IMG/VR virus record: IMGVR_UViG_3300044846_000829
Location: 1-34,715 of that record
Direction: 5' to 3' (one strand)
Source of the DNA: a virus
DNA: 34,715 nucleotides
Shown: one piece after another, positions 20,641 through 29,600 of the stretch
Numbering within the stretch: the stretch's first letter is position 1
How the letters are laid out: every line of letters starts with the position of its first letter
The notes under the pieces: generated by a model
Seen by the model: the letters and a program-made list of their open reading frames with translations, nothing else
Told to the model about the DNA's origin: nothing
The model's database searches: none
Made by a program: the position numbers and the translations under genes

Positions 20641-21075
20641 ATGCCAACAACAGGAATTTTTAATGGTACAAACCTAGTAGTTCTAGTAGGAACTGAAGTT
20701 GTAGCTCACTCTACATCTTGCTCTTTATCTGTAAGTGCTGACTTACCAGATGCAACAACTAAATCAAGCGGTGGATGGGCTGATCAAATCGCAGGTTTGC
20801 GTTCTTGGTCTTTAACTACAGATGGTCTTACTACAGTTGAACCAACAGGTACAAACTATGTAGTAGGAGATATTTTCTCTGCTTTAAACGGAAGAGGTGT
20901 AGTTACAGTTAAGTTTACTACAGTTAATGGTAGCACTCCAATAGTAGGTGATTTAATCTGGTCTGGTTCTGCATTTGTAGAAAGCTTAGACATCACTGCT
21001 GATATGGAATCTCCAGTTACTTACTCTGCTGCTTTCACAGGACAAGGAGTATTAACTCAGGCTACTAACGCATAA
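20641..21075 (+). CDS. Major tail tube protein
   Basis: The 144-aa protein has the TP901-1-type tail tube layout. It has a short start MPTTGIFNGTNLVVLVGTEV, then HSTSCSLSVSADLPDATTKS, GGWADQIAGLRSWSLTTDGL and a final ESLDITADMESPVTYSAAFT strand pair. It builds the tube around the tape measure. It resembles residues about 180-310 of the tail-tip protein at 25434-26609. The leader ATTAAAATAAAATAAA is purely A/T. Confidence 0.9.
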   Translation: MPTTGIFNGTNLVVLVGTEVVAHSTSCSLSVSADLPDATTKSSGGWADQIAGLRSWSLTTDGLTTVEPTGTNYVVGDIFSALNGRGVVTVKFTTVNGSTPIVGDLIWSGSAFVESLDITADMESPVTYSAAFTGQGVLTQATNA

Positions 21076-21096
21076 TAACACCAAAAACACCAAAAT

Positions 21097-21468
21097 ATGA
21101 GAGGACATTACGAACTAACCCTTAGTGATGGGACTAAGATACCTATGAGGTTTTGTACATGGTCTTTAAAAAGATTCTGTCAGCTTCAAGGAATTGGTCC
21201 TTCAGATATAGGAGATGCATTAAGCGGTGATAGTACATTAGATGCTATCGTTAACTTGTTGAAATCAGCAGCAGAATATCCTTTATACAAAGAAGGTATT
21301 ACTCCTAAGTTTACGGACTTAGATGTATGCGATTGGATTGATGATATGGGTGGCATAACAAGTGAAAAGCTTCAAGACATCTTTAAAGCTTTATCTGATA
21401 GTATGGTAAGTGGCTTAGATAAGCCAGAAACCAAGAAGGGTAAAAACTCTGATGTAAAAAAAAATTAG
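21097..21468 (+). CDS. Tail assembly chaperone, gpG-like
   Basis: The 123-aa protein (MRGHYELTLSDGTKIPMRFC) has the small beta start and helical core (FCQLQGIGPSDIGDALSGDS) typical of chaperones encoded between tail tube and tape measure. The reading frame ends in GTA AAA AAA AAT TAG. The A9 run (21456-21464) is a -1 slippery site, and slippage extends the protein by the downstream T frame. Such G and G-T forms coat the tape measure during tail assembly. Confidence 0.85.
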   Translation: MRGHYELTLSDGTKIPMRFCTWSLKRFCQLQGIGPSDIGDALSGDSTLDAIVNLLKSAAEYPLYKEGITPKFTDLDVCDWIDDMGGITSEKLQDIFKALSDSMVSGLDKPETKKGKNSDVKKN

Positions 21469-21782
21469 AGTGGATTGATATTGAGAGATTTTCAATGGGG
21501 GAGTGCCAAGTGCTTCCCCATTTGTTTTGGGATATGACGATGGCTGAATTAGATTTTGTATGGTATGGCAAAAGACATCAAGAAGAACAAGATTGGATTA
21601 AGTTAAGGTGGCAGACGACTTTATTGATAAATATACACATGAGTAAAGGCAAAAAGGTAAAGCCTACTGACCTTTTACAACTTGACTGCGATAATCGTAA
21701 CTTTGTGAAGCAAAGAGTGATGAGTAATGATGAATTACAAGATGTATTAAAAAAGTATAATAATATCAAACCTATAGGATAA
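21456..21782 (+). CDS. T part of the frameshifted tail chaperone (gpGT)
   Basis: The -1 frame is open from the A9 tract to 21782, encoding KKKLEWIDIERFSMGECQVL, PHLFWDMTMAELDFVWYGKR and a C-terminal VMSNDELQDVLKKYNNIKP. There is no good start of its own (the first ATG, at 21495, has no A/C-rich leader), which supports expression as a fusion by -1 ribosomal slippage. The W..M...ELDFV.YG pattern is typical for T domains. Its stop overlaps the tape measure start as TAATG. Confidence 0.82.
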   Translation, partial: KKKLEWIDIERFSMGECQVLPHLFWDMTMAELDFVWYGKRHQEEQDWIKLRWQTTLLINIHMSKGKKVKPTDLLQLDCDNRNFVKQRVMSNDELQDVLKKYNNIKPIG

Positions 21783-23488
21783 TGGCAGTAGATGAAACAA
21801 TTAGAATTAAGATACAAGCAAATGCTGAAGAGTTTAAGATTGTATCTGACATTATAAATAGAGAATTAGGAAGATTAGGCAAAAACTTTGAGGTTTTAGA
21901 AGGCAATATTAAGCAATCTGCTAATGCAATGAAGCAGTTTGACGGATCATCCAAAAAGTTCAATAAGGGATTAATGAGCATCTCTTTGATACTACAGGAT
22001 TTACCTTATGGTTTTAGAGGTATTCAAAATAACATCCCAGCCTTAGTTCAAGGTATGGGATTAGTTTATTTAGCTATATCTGCTGTAACAGCAGCAATGA
22101 CATACTTTGTTTTACAAGGAGATAAAATGTCTAAGAGTACTAAAGCTATGTATGATAGTTTTAAAGATTTTATTAATGGTGCAGCTTCAACTCTATATTC
22201 AGAACTTAAACCTGTATTTGAATCAATCGTAAGTTCTCTAACTGAGTTATGGAAAATGTTTGGTGAATTTCTTACCGAATCATACATTTCTGCATGGAAT
22301 TTAATAGTAAGTGCAACTAAAAATATTGGACAAATAATAGCTGGTTTATTTAAAGTAATAGTAGCAGTACTTAAAGGAGATTGGCAAGGATTAGGAACTG
22401 CATTAGTTGATATACTTAAAAGAGCATCGAATTTAATAGTAGATGTTCTTATACATATATTTTCTTTGGTGGATAATTTTAAAGCTGCTGTTATAGGTTT
22501 ATTTAGCAAAGACATGGCTAATGTCATAAAAGCACAAACTAAAGGTACAGCAGAATCTTTTGCTAAAACTTTTAAATTTGCATTTGCTGAAACAAAAAAA
22601 GAAACAATAGATTTATTTAGTTTGTTTGGATCAAAAACTAAAGGTGCAGAAGTAACGATAAGTGATTTTGCAAAAACCATGAATAGGTTTAATGAAGAGA
22701 TAAAGAAAATATCTGTATTGTTTTTGGAGTTTAGACAAATGACTGAATTAGATTATTTAGAAGGTCAAATTAAAGCATTAAATGTTGCTATTGATGATTT
22801 AGCTGGTCAAGGAACAGATGAGGCTATCAAAAAATTATCAGAACTTATACAGCTTAGAGGTGAATTACTACTTCAACAAAAGTTAGCAGAAGCACAACAA
22901 AATATTGGTGGTGATATTGAAGTTATAACCGAACCTGTAGCAAAGCCAGTATTTGATAAAAATACTTTTGAAGCAGGTAAAGAGCAATTAGAAGGATGGT
23001 TTGACTCGATAAGAAAGAAGTTTAAGGAAATGCAGAAAATGGCTAAAGAGAATGCAGAGTACTTATTAAAAATAGGTATTGGTATGATGAGTGCTCTTGG
23101 ACCATCTATAGATATGCTTTTAGAAAAAGGAGCTAGTATTAGTGATGTTCTTAGTACAGCATTTTCTGATTTGATTAAAAAATTAGCTAAGGTTGCTATA
23201 GCTGCTGCAATTGTTGTAGCATTAATGGCACTTATAGGATTAGTAGACTTATCACAGATAGGTAAAACATTTGGGATGTTAGTAGGTCAAGGAATGGGAA
23301 TGGGTGCAGGTTTATTCTCAGGTGCATCTGCTGGAACTACTGCAATAGCACCTAAAGCATCTAGTTCAATGGGAGATTTAACTTCAGTTACAGCAATGCA
23401 AAATCAAACATTAGTAGCTCAAGTTTCAGGCAATGATTTATTAGTACTTTTAAACAGAACAAGTAGAAACAATAATAATACGTTCTAA
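21782..23488 (+). CDS. Tape measure protein
   Basis: The 568-aa protein is largely helical. A charged N-terminal coiled coil contains GLMSISLILQDLPYGFRGIQ and NNIPALVQG (about 63-91), a signature of Bacteroidota phage tape measures. A first hydrophobic segment (about 92-112) is followed by long amphipathic helices and a second hydrophobic stretch (about 475-500, KVAIAAAIVVALMALIGLVD). At roughly 0.15 nm per residue it predicts a tail of about 85 nm. It is flanked by the chaperone and tail-tip genes, both through TAATG junctions. Confidence 0.9.
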   Translation: MAVDETIRIKIQANAEEFKIVSDIINRELGRLGKNFEVLEGNIKQSANAMKQFDGSSKKFNKGLMSISLILQDLPYGFRGIQNNIPALVQGMGLVYLAISAVTAAMTYFVLQGDKMSKSTKAMYDSFKDFINGAASTLYSELKPVFESIVSSLTELWKMFGEFLTESYISAWNLIVSATKNIGQIIAGLFKVIVAVLKGDWQGLGTALVDILKRASNLIVDVLIHIFSLVDNFKAAVIGLFSKDMANVIKAQTKGTAESFAKTFKFAFAETKKETIDLFSLFGSKTKGAEVTISDFAKTMNRFNEEIKKISVLFLEFRQMTELDYLEGQIKALNVAIDDLAGQGTDEAIKKLSELIQLRGELLLQQKLAEAQQNIGGDIEVITEPVAKPVFDKNTFEAGKEQLEGWFDSIRKKFKEMQKMAKENAEYLLKIGIGMMSALGPSIDMLLEKGASISDVLSTAFSDLIKKLAKVAIAAAIVVALMALIGLVDLSQIGKTFGMLVGQGMGMGAGLFSGASAGTTAIAPKASSSMGDLTSVTAMQNQTLVAQVSGNDLLVLLNRTSRNNNNTF

Positions 23489-25434
23489 TGGCATTTATAA
23501 ACCCAAAATACGAGATTATATTTGATGATGTATATTCTATTCCTGATGGAACAAACACCGTCTATAGGGCTCAGATTTACAAAGACGGCTATTCTAGTGC
23601 AACTGTATATCCATTAACTGCATCTAATAGTCCTTTTATCATAGAAACTATAGATACAGAGGGTAATGCTTATACACCAATACTAGCTACAAGAGCTACT
23701 TTAAATATAGTAAAGAATGAATTTCAAAGCACTAATTATGCCGAGTTATTACAAGATTTCTTTACTGCTGATGATAATGACTATATGATAGTCGTTACAA
23801 AAGGAACTTATAATGGTTCTTTTACATGGGGTACAATAATATGGAGAGGATTCTTTATACCTGTAGATAGTGTCCAATTTTCACCTGTAGCCTTAAACAG
23901 CTTATCATTATCATTTGTTGATGGTTTAGCTAGGACTAAGAACAAGAAATACTATTTTAACTTAGTTAATGGTATAGGCTTTGACTCAGATGAGCAAGTA
24001 AGCTTAAAAGATTTACTTATTGATTGCTTTGCTAAAACAGAGTTTACTTTAGATGTATGGATTAATGAGTACTACAAAACAGCAAATGTAACTTCTAGGA
24101 ACATAGAAAATATGTACCTAAAGAAGAACTACTTAATGGAGCAATTTGGAGAGTATTTAAACTACTACGATATATTAGAATACCTATGTAATAGGTTTGG
24201 ATGGGAATGTTTCTATGAAGAGGATAAGTGGTATTTAACTGCTTATGGTGCTTTGACTAGAGAATCTACCATTGCTTATTATGTTTATAATAGTGCAGGA
24301 ACATATCAGTCTACACAAAATGTTGGGAATACTACTACGGTTGCTATAGATAGCACAAACAACTTTAAGCAAATAGGTCAATCATTAATGGTTAGCTTTA
24401 ACAGAGCTCAAAAGTCTTATAGCCAATTTAGTCCAATATATAATGTAAAGCAATTAATATCTAATGGCTGGTTCTTATCATGGTCAAGTGCTAATAATGC
24501 CGACGCATGGATTGAAGCAGCAATGGTTGGAACTAAGGCTGATCCTGTTTACGGAGGATTATTAACTTCTGACACTACAACAAACTCTGGAGAAACAAAT
24601 AGGTCATTTAGATCTGTTGGTAGTTTAGTAAAAACTGGTGATTATCTAAATATAGTATGGTCTGCATCTACATTTAATTGTACTGAAAGATATTTTGTAA
24701 GAATTATATCTGAAGATGCTACTACAACTTATTACTTAGATAATACAGGAACATTTACAACTACCTCATATACACTAGGAGCTTTTCCTGGTGGATTTCC
24801 AAAACAAGTAATAGTACCTATAGATGGTACAATAACAGTAACAATACTAAGACCTTTAGAAACTGGTGCAACTCCTCAGTTAGTAGTTGAATACTTTTTA
24901 ATACAGAATGTTGGTCCTACATCTCAAATTTATGCCTATGATTCTTATAGAGAAATCGGTAGTATAAATTCTGAGTTTAAACCTACAGAAACAGAAAACT
25001 TTTCATTAGGCTTTATGTATAATGAAGTATTTAGAAATACAGATTCAAATTCAAGAGTTGCAAACAATCCATTTGACGTAACTGCATCTTCTTATGTAGG
25101 TATGTACACAACATTAAATAATGGTGGATTCGCTAATCAATTTGGTAGAAATGCATCAGGTAGCACAGAGTTGTTTACTTTAGTTGCTCAAGATATTGGT
25201 ATAGACCAAGTACAGACACAAACTGTTATAGAAGGTCAATTTAAAAGCATAGGATATTGGTTAGATAGCAAGTTCACTTATTCTTATGATGCAGTTAACA
25301 CTTACACATACTTATTGAAGTCCTTTAAGTGGGATTTAAAACAAGCAATACAAGAGTCAGTACTAAAGAAGATTAACTACAATGGCACAACTATAGATAT
25401 AGACATATTCAAAAACTTAAATACTAGGAAATAA
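23488..25434 (+). CDS. Tail-tip / baseplate protein (distal tail-like)
   Basis: The 648-aa protein is beta-rich. It starts MAFINPKYEIIFDDVYSIPD, includes TRATLNIVKNEFQSTNYAEL, TWGTIIWRGFFIPVD and LSLSFVDGLARTKNKKYYF. A helical-beta segment around YLCNRFGWECFYEEDKWYLT then leads to a C-terminal beta domain. Its place right after the tape measure and the AELLQDFF...W.G.F.PD strand pattern fit the distal tail / hub proteins of Bacteroidota siphophages. Exact hub versus adaptor role is not resolvable by eye. Confidence 0.75.
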   Translation: MAFINPKYEIIFDDVYSIPDGTNTVYRAQIYKDGYSSATVYPLTASNSPFIIETIDTEGNAYTPILATRATLNIVKNEFQSTNYAELLQDFFTADDNDYMIVVTKGTYNGSFTWGTIIWRGFFIPVDSVQFSPVALNSLSLSFVDGLARTKNKKYYFNLVNGIGFDSDEQVSLKDLLIDCFAKTEFTLDVWINEYYKTANVTSRNIENMYLKKNYLMEQFGEYLNYYDILEYLCNRFGWECFYEEDKWYLTAYGALTRESTIAYYVYNSAGTYQSTQNVGNTTTVAIDSTNNFKQIGQSLMVSFNRAQKSYSQFSPIYNVKQLISNGWFLSWSSANNADAWIEAAMVGTKADPVYGGLLTSDTTTNSGETNRSFRSVGSLVKTGDYLNIVWSASTFNCTERYFVRIISEDATTTYYLDNTGTFTTTSYTLGAFPGGFPKQVIVPIDGTITVTILRPLETGATPQLVVEYFLIQNVGPTSQIYAYDSYREIGSINSEFKPTETENFSLGFMYNEVFRNTDSNSRVANNPFDVTASSYVGMYTTLNNGGFANQFGRNASGSTELFTLVAQDIGIDQVQTQTVIEGQFKSIGYWLDSKFTYSYDAVNTYTYLLKSFKWDLKQAIQESVLKKINYNGTTIDIDIFKNLNTRK

Positions 25435-26609
25435 TGGCATCAGTAATAAACGGAACTAACATAGTATTATATAAATACGATTCAAATAAACAATATTATT
25501 TTAATGGTTCTATTAGTCAAGGAATAACCGTAAATGGTTTTGCTTGTAAAGAATTAAGTACTGAAGATATAGTTGGAACTTCTACTAACTTTAATAAGAC
25601 AGGAGCAGGAGTAATAGCTTCTTTTATAACAGATGCTAATGATCCAGGCATTACTGAGATTACTGCTGGTACATGGAGTATATCTGCTTATTATTCTATA
25701 GCAACTGCCTTTGCAGGAGCTAAAGTACAATATAAGTTATACAAATATGTAGGTTCAACAGCTACCTTGTTAGCTACTTCAGATGAAACTACACTAACAT
25801 CTCTTAGTAAGATTATATATAATACTAATATGACAGTAACTACTACTGTTTTAGGAATTACAGATAGGATCATTATAGAGGTAGTTTACTTAGGTACTAC
25901 TACTAATGAGATTACCTTATATACACAGTCAACTAATCCTGGCATAACTACAACTAATATTTCTTTAGGTGTTCCGTTTGGTGCATCTACTAATTGTACT
26001 TTTAGTACAAGTGTGGACCAAGTAGAGGTAACAACTACTAATAGTTATTCTTATAAAGAGTTCTTAGGCTCTCAAATAAGCTGGAATATAACTGCTGATG
26101 GTTTTATAGCTCTTAATGATTATTCTTACTTATTCTTGCTTAATAAGCTACAAACTAAGGAACAAATAATAGTTAAATTTCAAATAGATAATGATAATGG
26201 CAATGGTACAGGTGCTTTAGGTTATAGCATCTTTACAGGTAATGCTAATATTGTTAATTTAGATATGAGTGGTCCTGTTGAAGGTGCATCTACTTATAGT
26301 GTGTCTTTACAAGGTACAGGTCCTTATACAGTATCAGGAACACAAGTTACACCTACAGGCGTAGTAATAGAAAGCTCAAACGTTGTTATGTACCAATATA
26401 TTGCTAGTGGAGGTGAAACTATTGTAACATTTGCAGGTGCAATTAGTTCAACTTGTTTAACAGTTACAAGAGGTGGTTTAGAGGTTAGAACTATATTAAC
26501 GTCAGGTGCTCCTACAGGTGAGAATGTGACGTTTAACTCATCTACAGGAGTTCTTACCTTTGCAAGAGCATTAGAGGCGGATGAGTTTGTTAGAGCAATT
26601 TTCAAATAG
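25434..26609 (+). CDS. Mosaic tail-tip protein with tail-tube-like domain
   Basis: The 391-aa protein has three parts. Residues about 21-175 (YYFNGSISQG to TLYTQSTNPG) are homologous to residues 59-217 of the fibre. Residues about 185-305 (CTFSTSVDQVEVTTTN, SQISWNITADGF, VNLDMSGPVEGASTYSVSLQ) parallel the major tail tube. The C-terminal ~85 residues are a small beta domain with ESSNVVMYQYIASGGETIVT and a VLTFARALEADEFVRAIF end. It may be a tip ring that continues the tube and carries a receptor-facing decoration. The start overlaps the preceding stop (TAATG). Confidence 0.7.
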   Translation: MASVINGTNIVLYKYDSNKQYYFNGSISQGITVNGFACKELSTEDIVGTSTNFNKTGAGVIASFITDANDPGITEITAGTWSISAYYSIATAFAGAKVQYKLYKYVGSTATLLATSDETTLTSLSKIIYNTNMTVTTTVLGITDRIIIEVVYLGTTTNEITLYTQSTNPGITTTNISLGVPFGASTNCTFSTSVDQVEVTTTNSYSYKEFLGSQISWNITADGFIALNDYSYLFLLNKLQTKEQIIVKFQIDNDNGNGTGALGYSIFTGNANIVNLDMSGPVEGASTYSVSLQGTGPYTVSGTQVTPTGVVIESSNVVMYQYIASGGETIVTFAGAISSTCLTVTRGGLEVRTILTSGAPTGENVTFNSSTGVLTFARALEADEFVRAIFK

Positions 26610-26624
26610 TTAAAATAGATATAA

Positions 26625-29600
26625 ATGAGTTCACAATTACAGGTATCAGGAGAAGCAAAGATTAGGGACATACAAGGTCCAGTAGTGGCTAATAGTGGGG
26701 TAATAACTGCTTTAGATGGTGCTGCTTCTCAATATGTACGAGGTGATGGTACATTAGCTGACTTTCCAACATCAAGTGGTGGTGGTAGTTCGGTTTCTTA
26801 TTATCTTAACTCAAGTGTAAGTCAAGGTACAATCGGAGGGGTTGCTTATAGACAATTAGGCAAAACACCTATTGCTGGTGCTGGAACTGATATTGCTATA
26901 TCTTCAAATGGATATGTAGCAAGTTACATAACTGATGCTAATGACCCAGCTTTATTAGAAGTACCAGCTGGTAACTTTAATTGTGAGTTTTATTTTAGTG
27001 TAAACAACAATTCAGGAAACCCTTTTGTTTATGCAGAGGTTTATAAATATGATGGCACAACTTTTACCTTAATAGGTACAAGCGTTGGAGTTCCAGAGTA
27101 CATTAATCAAGGAACTGTAATTAACCCTTATTATTTTGCAATACCAGTTGCTCAAAGTGTATTGACTGTTACGGATAGAATAGCGATTAGAATCTATGTA
27201 AACGTAAGTGGTAGAACAGTTACTTTACATACTGAAAACAATCACTTGTGTCAAGTAATTACTACTTTCTCAAAAGGATTAATCTCTTTAAATAACCTTA
27301 CAAGACAAAACCAATTCTTTGCGACAGGAACAAGCGGAACGGACTTTGGGATATCTTCAAGCGTAGCTACTCATACTTTTAACCTACCTGTCGCTTCGGC
27401 TACAAATACTGGTAAGTTAAGTTCAACGGATTGGAGTACGTTTAATAACAAGCAAAACACAATAACTGACCCAATCACAGGAATAGGAAATAGTACACAA
27501 ATTGCTTATTTCAATAGTCCTACAAGCATTACAAGTGAGGCAGCGTTTAACTACGATGCTTCTACAAATAGACTTGGAGTTAATACTTCAGTTCCTAATG
27601 CAACTATCGGAGCAAATGCTGGGACTGATAGCGGTTACTCTTTGTTGCTTAAAAATGACAACGCAAACTATAATGGTATCGGATTCGGTACTGATTCAAC
27701 ATACGGCAACTTAATAGCTACTGAAAAGTTGGGAACTGCACCAGCAAGGAATTTAACCTTGTTAAACCAAAGCGGTTACATCTCAATAACAGAGGTTGGT
27801 AATTTAGGGGTAAACATTTTAAGTCCTAATACTGGATTAGACATTTATAATGGCACAAGTGCCTATTTATGGCTTCATACGGCTAACTCTGGCATTACAG
27901 GTACAGATGGGGTTAGATTGGCTTTATTTAGCACTAATGCTGCTAATTTAAGGAACTACGAAGGTGCGTTCAGTATTACGGCTGAAGGCGATTTCTCAAT
28001 CATTACTTTAGGTGCTGAAAACCTAAGAGTAAATAGTGCCGATGGTAGTATTTATCAATCTAAGGTTGCTAATGCTTTACTTAAATCTGTTAGTGGTGTA
28101 ATTACTGCTGCCGTTGCAAATACTGATTATCAATCTCCAATTAGCTTAACAACAAGTGGTTCAAGTGGTGCTGCAACTTTCTCAAGCAATATTTTAAACG
28201 TACCTAATTACACTTTAAGTGGTTTAGGTGGTGTACCTACATCAAGAACTTTAAGTATTAATGGAGTTTCTTATGATTTAAGTGCAGATAGAAGCTGGAC
28301 AATTACTTCTGATATTACTGGTAGTGGTGCAGATGGTAGAGTTGCTTATTGGAATGGTACAAATAGTATCACATCGGAAGCTGGATTTATATACGATGCA
28401 TCAACAAATAGATTAGGGGTAAACACAAGCGTTCCTAATGCGACAATAGGTGCTGATGCTGCTTTAGATAGCGGATATGGTTTACTTATTAAAACAGGTG
28501 CATCTAACTATAACGGAATAGGAATAGCGATAGATTCTACTTATGGTAACTTAATCTCAACAGAAAAAATAGGTTCTGCAACTGCAAGAAACTTAACTCT
28601 ACTTAATCAAAGTGGATTTGTTTCATTAAAAGAGAATGGGAACTTTGGTGTAAATACTTTAAACCCTTCTGTTAGCGGAACAGGAATAGACATATATGGT
28701 TCAACAAGTACATCATTAAGATTACATACTGCAACAAGTGGTACAACTGTAACTGATGGTGCTGGTATTAACTTTAGTGCTGCAAATAACTTAGGAATTA
28801 CAAACTACGAGAACGGAACAATAGACATCGTTACGAATGGTAACTCTGGTGTCTTTGTAGCTACTAATGGCTTTGTAGGAATCAATGGAGCAACTCCAAG
28901 TGTGGCTTTAACTGTAAATGGCGGTGCTTCAATAAGCAACTTAACAACTGGTCAAGTATTATTCCCTACAAGTGGTGGTACTTTAAGTGGCTCAAGTAGT
29001 TTATTTTGGGATAATACTAATGCAAAATTAGGTATTGGTACAAGTACATTAAGTGGTGCAAGGGTAACTATAACAAGTACAAGCGATGCAAATCATTTGC
29101 AATTAGTAGCTAATGCTCCAGCTTTGACTTTTACAAATGCTTTATCAATAACTTATTATGCTGGTATTGGAATGGCTACGGCTTCTAATAACTTTGTTAC
29201 AGGAGCGGTTCAAGGTGATTTGGTTTTAGGAGCATTTAACACAAGTAGTATATTATTTTGTAATAATAACACTAATACTCTTAGAATGAGCCTAAATGGT
29301 TCAGGTGCAGCAATTTTCTCTGGTAGCGTAACGGCAAGAGGACCAAAATCACAAATTATTGCTGATGGTAATTCGGTAGGTGCTGGTATATTATTAAGTA
29401 ATTCAATAGTAGGTGTTAATAGAAGAAATTGGGGAATATTTACTGAACAAGATGTAGAAGGAGATTTTGTTATTAAAAGGTCAACTGTTTCTGGAGGTGA
29501 TGCACAAAGTGGTACAACTATATTGTCATTGTCAAGAGATGGTGCTGCTACATTCTCAAGTAGTGTAACGGCTTATGGACCAGCTAATGATTGGGGATTA

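Noticed and set aside
22066-22680. Minus-strand 204-aa reading frame
   Set aside because: It lies opposite the tape measure gene and reflects its codon periodicity; no motif and no minus-strand neighbours in the late arm.
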